A DNA stretch of 54,018 nucleotides from Streptomyces torulosus (GTDB taxonomy: Bacteria > Actinomycetota > Actinomycetes > Streptomycetales > Streptomycetaceae): positions 1 to 54,018 of the forward strand of contig NZ_LIRK01000011.1 of the NCBI RefSeq assembly GCF_001419765.1, in the 5' to 3' direction. Numbering within the stretch: the first letter of the stretch is position 1; every line of letters starts with the position of its first letter. Both the position numbers and the translations under genes were made by a program. This document shows positions 52,401-54,018 of the stretch, one piece after another. The notes beneath the pieces are model-generated. The model was given only the letters and a program-made list of their open reading frames with translations. It had not been told where the DNA came from and made no database searches.

Positions 52401-53201
52401 GATCCGGTCGTCCTGGCCGACGGTGGACGCCACTACGGAGTCGATGAACGCGCCCCGCTCCTGCGGGTCGCCGCACAGGGTGAAGATCTCCTCGAACTGG
52501 TCGACGACGAGCAGCACCCGCTTCGTGCCCGGTCTGGCCACCAGCGCCTGGCGCCACAGCACGCCGATGCTCTTCGGGTCGGCGGTCAGGTCGGCGCAGA
52601 GCGAGGTGGCGGGGACGCCCAGCAGATGGGCCAGCCTGGCCGCGAGTTCCTCGATCGGATGGCGGCCCGGGGTCAGCAGGATCGTCGTCCAGCCCTCGCC
52701 GCCCGGTACGGCCCCGGTCCGCACCCTGGGCAGCAGCCCGGCGCGCAGAAGTGACGACTTCCCGCTTCCCGAAGCCCCGAACACGGCCAGGAGGGGTTCC
52801 CGATCGACGCGTGAGCACAGCTCGGTCATCAGTTCCTGGCGGCCGAAGAACCATTCGGAATGGTGGGGCTCGAACGAGGACAGCCCCCGATAGGGGGAGG
52901 TCTCCGACTCGTCGGCGCTCGGCTCGTCGGGCACCACCACCTCGTCGACGACCGCGCGCCACCGTGCTTCCCATGCCTCCCGGTCGCCCCCGCACGCAGC
53001 CACATAGGCCAGCGTGACCGCCAGGGACGGCAGCGTCACACCGCCTGCCGCCTCGGACAGCGCGGTCACCGAGTAGTGCGCGCGCTTGGACAGTTCCCGG
53101 TAACTCGGCCCGCCGGCCTTTTCCCGCAACTGCCGCAGCTCCTGCGCGAAGCGCTGTAACGGCCCTGCCTCCGGATCCAAGTCCCGCTCGCGTCGCCCCA
53201 T
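49476..53201 (-). CDS. HTH-nSTAND ATPase-transmembrane-14xWD40 protein 2
   Basis: 1241 residues. N-terminal XRE-like domain (RFAQELRQLREKAGGPSYRE) and GDREAWEARWRAV linker as in the paralogue at 30.97-34.79 kb; Walker A FGASGSGKSS near 141-150; Walker B VLLVVDQFEEIFTLC; regulatory helices to about 530; one membrane helix at about 537-560 (LTVGGLTAAVVALAVLAFVA). The C-terminal half has 14 WD40 blades, enough for two seven-bladed propellers, with highly uniform text (GHDGEVWTPVFSRDGKRIA, DGTVRIW). ATG 53201 (MGRRERDLDP) is preferred over an upstream frame. nSTAND proteins are signal-triggered ATPases linked to immunity and programmed cell death; the effector here is not evident. Confidence 0.88.
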   Translation of the reverse strand: MGRRERDLDPEAGPLQRFAQELRQLREKAGGPSYRELSKRAHYSVTALSEAAGGVTLPSLAVTLAYVAACGGDREAWEARWRAVVDEVVVPDEPSADESETSPYRGLSSFEPHHSEWFFGRQELMTELCSRVDREPLLAVFGASGSGKSSLLRAGLLPRVRTGAVPGGEGWTTILLTPGRHPIEELAARLAHLLGVPATSLCADLTADPKSIGVLWRQALVARPGTKRVLLVVDQFEEIFTLCGDPQERGAFIDSVVASTVGQDDRIRTVLGIRADFFAQCARYPELVGALRDRQVLVGPMEAADLRCVVREPALRAGMKVEAALVEAVVADTHGEPGALPLVSHALYETWKRRSGNTMALARYRLAGGVQGAIAQSAERVYAELDEAERSLAKNVFLRLTALGQGTEDTRRRVTREELLGGADHTAVTTVVSRLAAARLVTLGTDTVEVAHEALIRSWPRLRTWLTEDREELAAHRRLTDTAAEWEKHGRDEGMLYRGVRLAEWDNRKTDRLNELEHEFLAASRHRAQAERTAARRRVRLTVGGLTAAVVALAVLAFVALAQARRAEAGQELAFARQLVASARSQAQLDPELGLLLANRAYRTSATDETEAALRQAVFESRVRAVLHSHEGQILGVSFSPDGRHVATSGGDGAIRVWRYGRTLRDPLVLRGHDGEVWTPVFSRDGKRIAAAGVDGTVSVWEWASGAKPVILRGHASQVWSVAFSRDGRRVAGAGDDGTVRIWNSTGTGEPVVLRGHDGRTLGVSFSPDGRRLAGSGGDGTVRIWDVASRRTTVVLRGHGNSVEALAYSPDGQRIVTASTDGTVRLWDPDAPTESVVLGSHDGTAEWAGFSRDGTRVASTGNDGTVRIWNVRHRASPLILRGHRGTVTACAFAPDGRRLVSVSEDGTARIWEAAPTGSDRVLTGHKGPVWATVPSRDGRRLASASADGTVRVWRTGSTAPPTVLRGHDGEVLGVGFSPDGRRVAGTGTDGTTRIWPVDNATKPVVLRGHDGAVWTADFSPDGRRLVTGGTDGTVRIWTATGRGAPVVVDTGQGSVRYVAYSPDGRRVAAAGLDGTIHILDAATGDERKVLRGHNGLVWSVAFSPDGRRLVSGGNDGTARLWDLTGRSEPRVLTGHQGLVWSVAFGPDGRLVATSGNDATTRIWRTTDSSPPVVLHGFGASVENTNFLAGNRFVSSHDDGTVRVWTCLPCEPIDEVVRRSRDHITREFTPEERAGYLNEPAG
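49560..51330 (-). repeat. 14 tandem WD40-encoding repeats, about 126-bp period
   Basis: Within the nSTAND gene each unit encodes an HDG-type start, FSPDGRR, a variable four-residue loop and DGTVRIW. At the DNA level the units share long identical stretches around the SPDGRR and DGTVRIW codons, so copy-number change by recombination is plausible. Unit 11 lacks the starting His (GQGSVRYV) and unit 14 is degenerate (FGASVENT). Confidence 0.8.
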
Positions 53202-53235
53202 GGCGTCCCCCAACCCCCTTGGATGGTGCGTGCAT

Positions 53236-53257
53236 GTCACCCTCTGGGTCGGGTGAC
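53236..53257 (-). promoter_or_regulatory. inverted repeat upstream of nSTAND gene 2
   Basis: GTCACCC-N8-GGGTGAC, 7-bp perfect arms, 35-57 bases before the start codon. Candidate operator, possibly for the protein's own HTH domain. No equivalent was seen upstream of the paralogue at 30970. Confidence 0.4.
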
Positions 53258-53468
53258 CTGCCGCGTCAGAGTTTTCGGAACATACTGGGCCGGAGTTTCC
53301 GCCTTGAGAAGGGCGTGGCGGGGCGCTGTCACCCTCTTCAACGACTCGGGGCGAGTTGGGTGACCCCCCAGACCTGCCTGGCCGCACAGCGCCGGACAGC
53401 CTGGCGGGAGAGGGACCAGTCAGGTGCCCGTCCGCTGCTCCCCCAAGAAAAGGGCAACGGCCGCACGC

Positions 53469-53654
53469 CTACAGGGTGCTGGGAGGCTGCTTCGGCTCGA
53501 AGACACTTGGCGGGATGCTCGGCTGGGGTGCGGACGCCTGGCGCAGGACCTGAACCAGGTCGCGGTGTATCCGGTCGGCTTCCCCACGGACCTGGACGGG
53601 GATGTCGCCGCGTTCGGCGACGAGGCGGTCGTAGACGGGGGTCTGCTGGAACAC
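53469..53654 (-). CDS. 61-residue small protein, conserved-looking
   Basis: GTG 53654 with AAGGGA about 14 bases upstream opens MFQQTPVYDRLVAERGDIPV, QVRGEADRIHRDLVQVLRQ and a Pro/Ser-rich tail. The VYDRLVAERGDVPAQVR pattern resembles small hypothetical proteins common in Streptomyces, though I cannot name a function. Helical, soluble, no signal. Between an HA-domain helicase gene and the nSTAND gene on the same strand. Confidence 0.6.
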   Translation of the reverse strand: MFQQTPVYDRLVAERGDIPVQVRGEADRIHRDLVQVLRQASAPQPSIPPSVFEPKQPPSTL

Positions 53655-53715
53655 GGTGGGGCGGTTTCCCTTCAGCGGGCGGTACGTCGGACCGGCGCAG
53701 CATACGGGCCCCGGA

Positions 53716-53739
53716 AACGCCCCGCTGGCAGCGGGCGTT
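53716..53739 (-). terminator. hairpin at the end of the helicase gene
   Basis: AACGCC(C)CGCT / AGCGGGCGTT, about 10 bp with a one-base bulge, abutting the helicase stop. Confidence 0.4.
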
Positions 53740-54018
53740 CAGGCCAGGACGGCGGGGACGGCGGCCTCGGTTGTCCAGTCGCCGTCGAATCGGGCGGCGA
53801 CCAGGCAGGCATGGGTCTCGGGGAGCTGGCCGGTGCGGTGCTTGGTGCGGGTTTTGGCGAGCCAGGCGCCGATCTTGACGGTGTCGCCGTCGACGCGGAT
53901 GGTCTCGCGGGCTGTGGGGGCGCGGCCGTCGCGGTGGAGGAAGAGTTCCAGGAGCTGGACGGTCTGTTCGAAGGTGCGGCGGGTGCGGCGGGCCGGGGCG
54001 AGGGGGTTGGTGTCGGAG
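53739..54018 (-). CDS. helicase-associated-domain protein, C-terminal end (5' part outside window)
   Basis: The last 92 residues read PLAPARRTRRTFEQTVQLLE, LFLHRDGRAPTARETIRVDG, DTVKIGAWLAKTRTKHRTGQ, LPETHACLVAARFDGDW and end PAVLA. This is the HA-repeat pattern (W/ F-x-LGxWLxxxRxxxRxGxL) of large actinomycete DEAD-type helicases. The gene enters from the right edge; motor domains are not seen. Confidence 0.75.
   Translation of the reverse strand, partial: SDTNPLAPARRTRRTFEQTVQLLELFLHRDGRAPTARETIRVDGDTVKIGAWLAKTRTKHRTGQLPETHACLVAARFDGDWTTEAAVPAVLA

Noticed and set aside
1..54018. Specialised-metabolite gene cluster (NRPS, PKS, terpene, lanthipeptide core enzymes)
   Set aside because: No adenylation, ketosynthase, cyclase or lanthionine-forming motifs were found; the I36/ABC locus lacks modification enzymes.

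Overview
The base composition (very high GC), frequent GTG/TTG starts, twin-arginine secreted enzymes, WD40/nSTAND ATPases, helicase-associated (HA) domain genes and TTGNNN-N17-TAGRRT promoters point to an actinomycete, most likely Streptomyces or a close relative. The number of IS elements, gene stumps and HA-domain genes suggests an accessory region such as a chromosome arm. That placement is inference; no telomere or origin is visible.

Layout. (1) 1-8024, all on the minus strand: a LysR regulator, a tartrate/D-malate-type dehydrogenase, a sarcosine/N-methyltryptophan-oxidase-type flavoenzyme, a type II haloacid dehalogenase-like enzyme and a polyamine-type ABC importer (Tat lipoprotein, ATPase, two permeases, the last running off the left edge). 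It looks like one uptake-and-oxidation unit for a small organic amine or acid. (2) 8257-10007: two different IS5-family elements lying end to end, then about 1 kb with no recognisable gene. (3) 11088-16496: secreted GH43 glycosidase with a ricin-type lectin domain and a GH95 fucosidase-type enzyme with two inserted discoidin-like domains. (4) 16921-25234: gene debris (LutC, beta-helix protein, two protein-arginine deiminase pieces, RCC1 repeat, LacI, ricin domain) mixed with intact genes for an esterase, a double SnoaL-like lipoprotein, an F420-type oxidoreductase and a YtcJ-like amidohydrolase. (5) 25235-30840: IS5 elements, a PadR regulon with shared CTACATATGTAG palindromes, an HA-domain helicase stump, and a 2.6 kb unit bounded by IS982-type inverted repeats with CTAG at both ends. 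(6) 30970-36223: a large HTH-nSTAND-WD40 protein and a LuxR-type regulator. (7) 36231-41183, minus strand: two small secreted I36-like cysteine proteins, a strong hairpin, then a translationally coupled lipoprotein/peptidoglycan-binding adaptor/ATPase/MacB-like permease set. (8) 41505-48812: IS3, IS5 and IS6 elements around two tandem secreted RTX-like proteins, a chimeric biotin-carboxylase-tail ORF and an initiator tRNA with an extra base in its T stem. (9) 48979-54018: a small secreted protein, a second HTH-nSTAND protein with 14 WD40 repeats, a 61-residue conserved-looking small protein and the C-terminus of an HA-domain helicase.

The least ordinary material is the I36/ABC locus with its internal hairpin, the paired nSTAND-WD40 proteins, the three-site PadR regulon and the broken deiminases. 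All function calls rest on motif recognition by eye; no searches were run.
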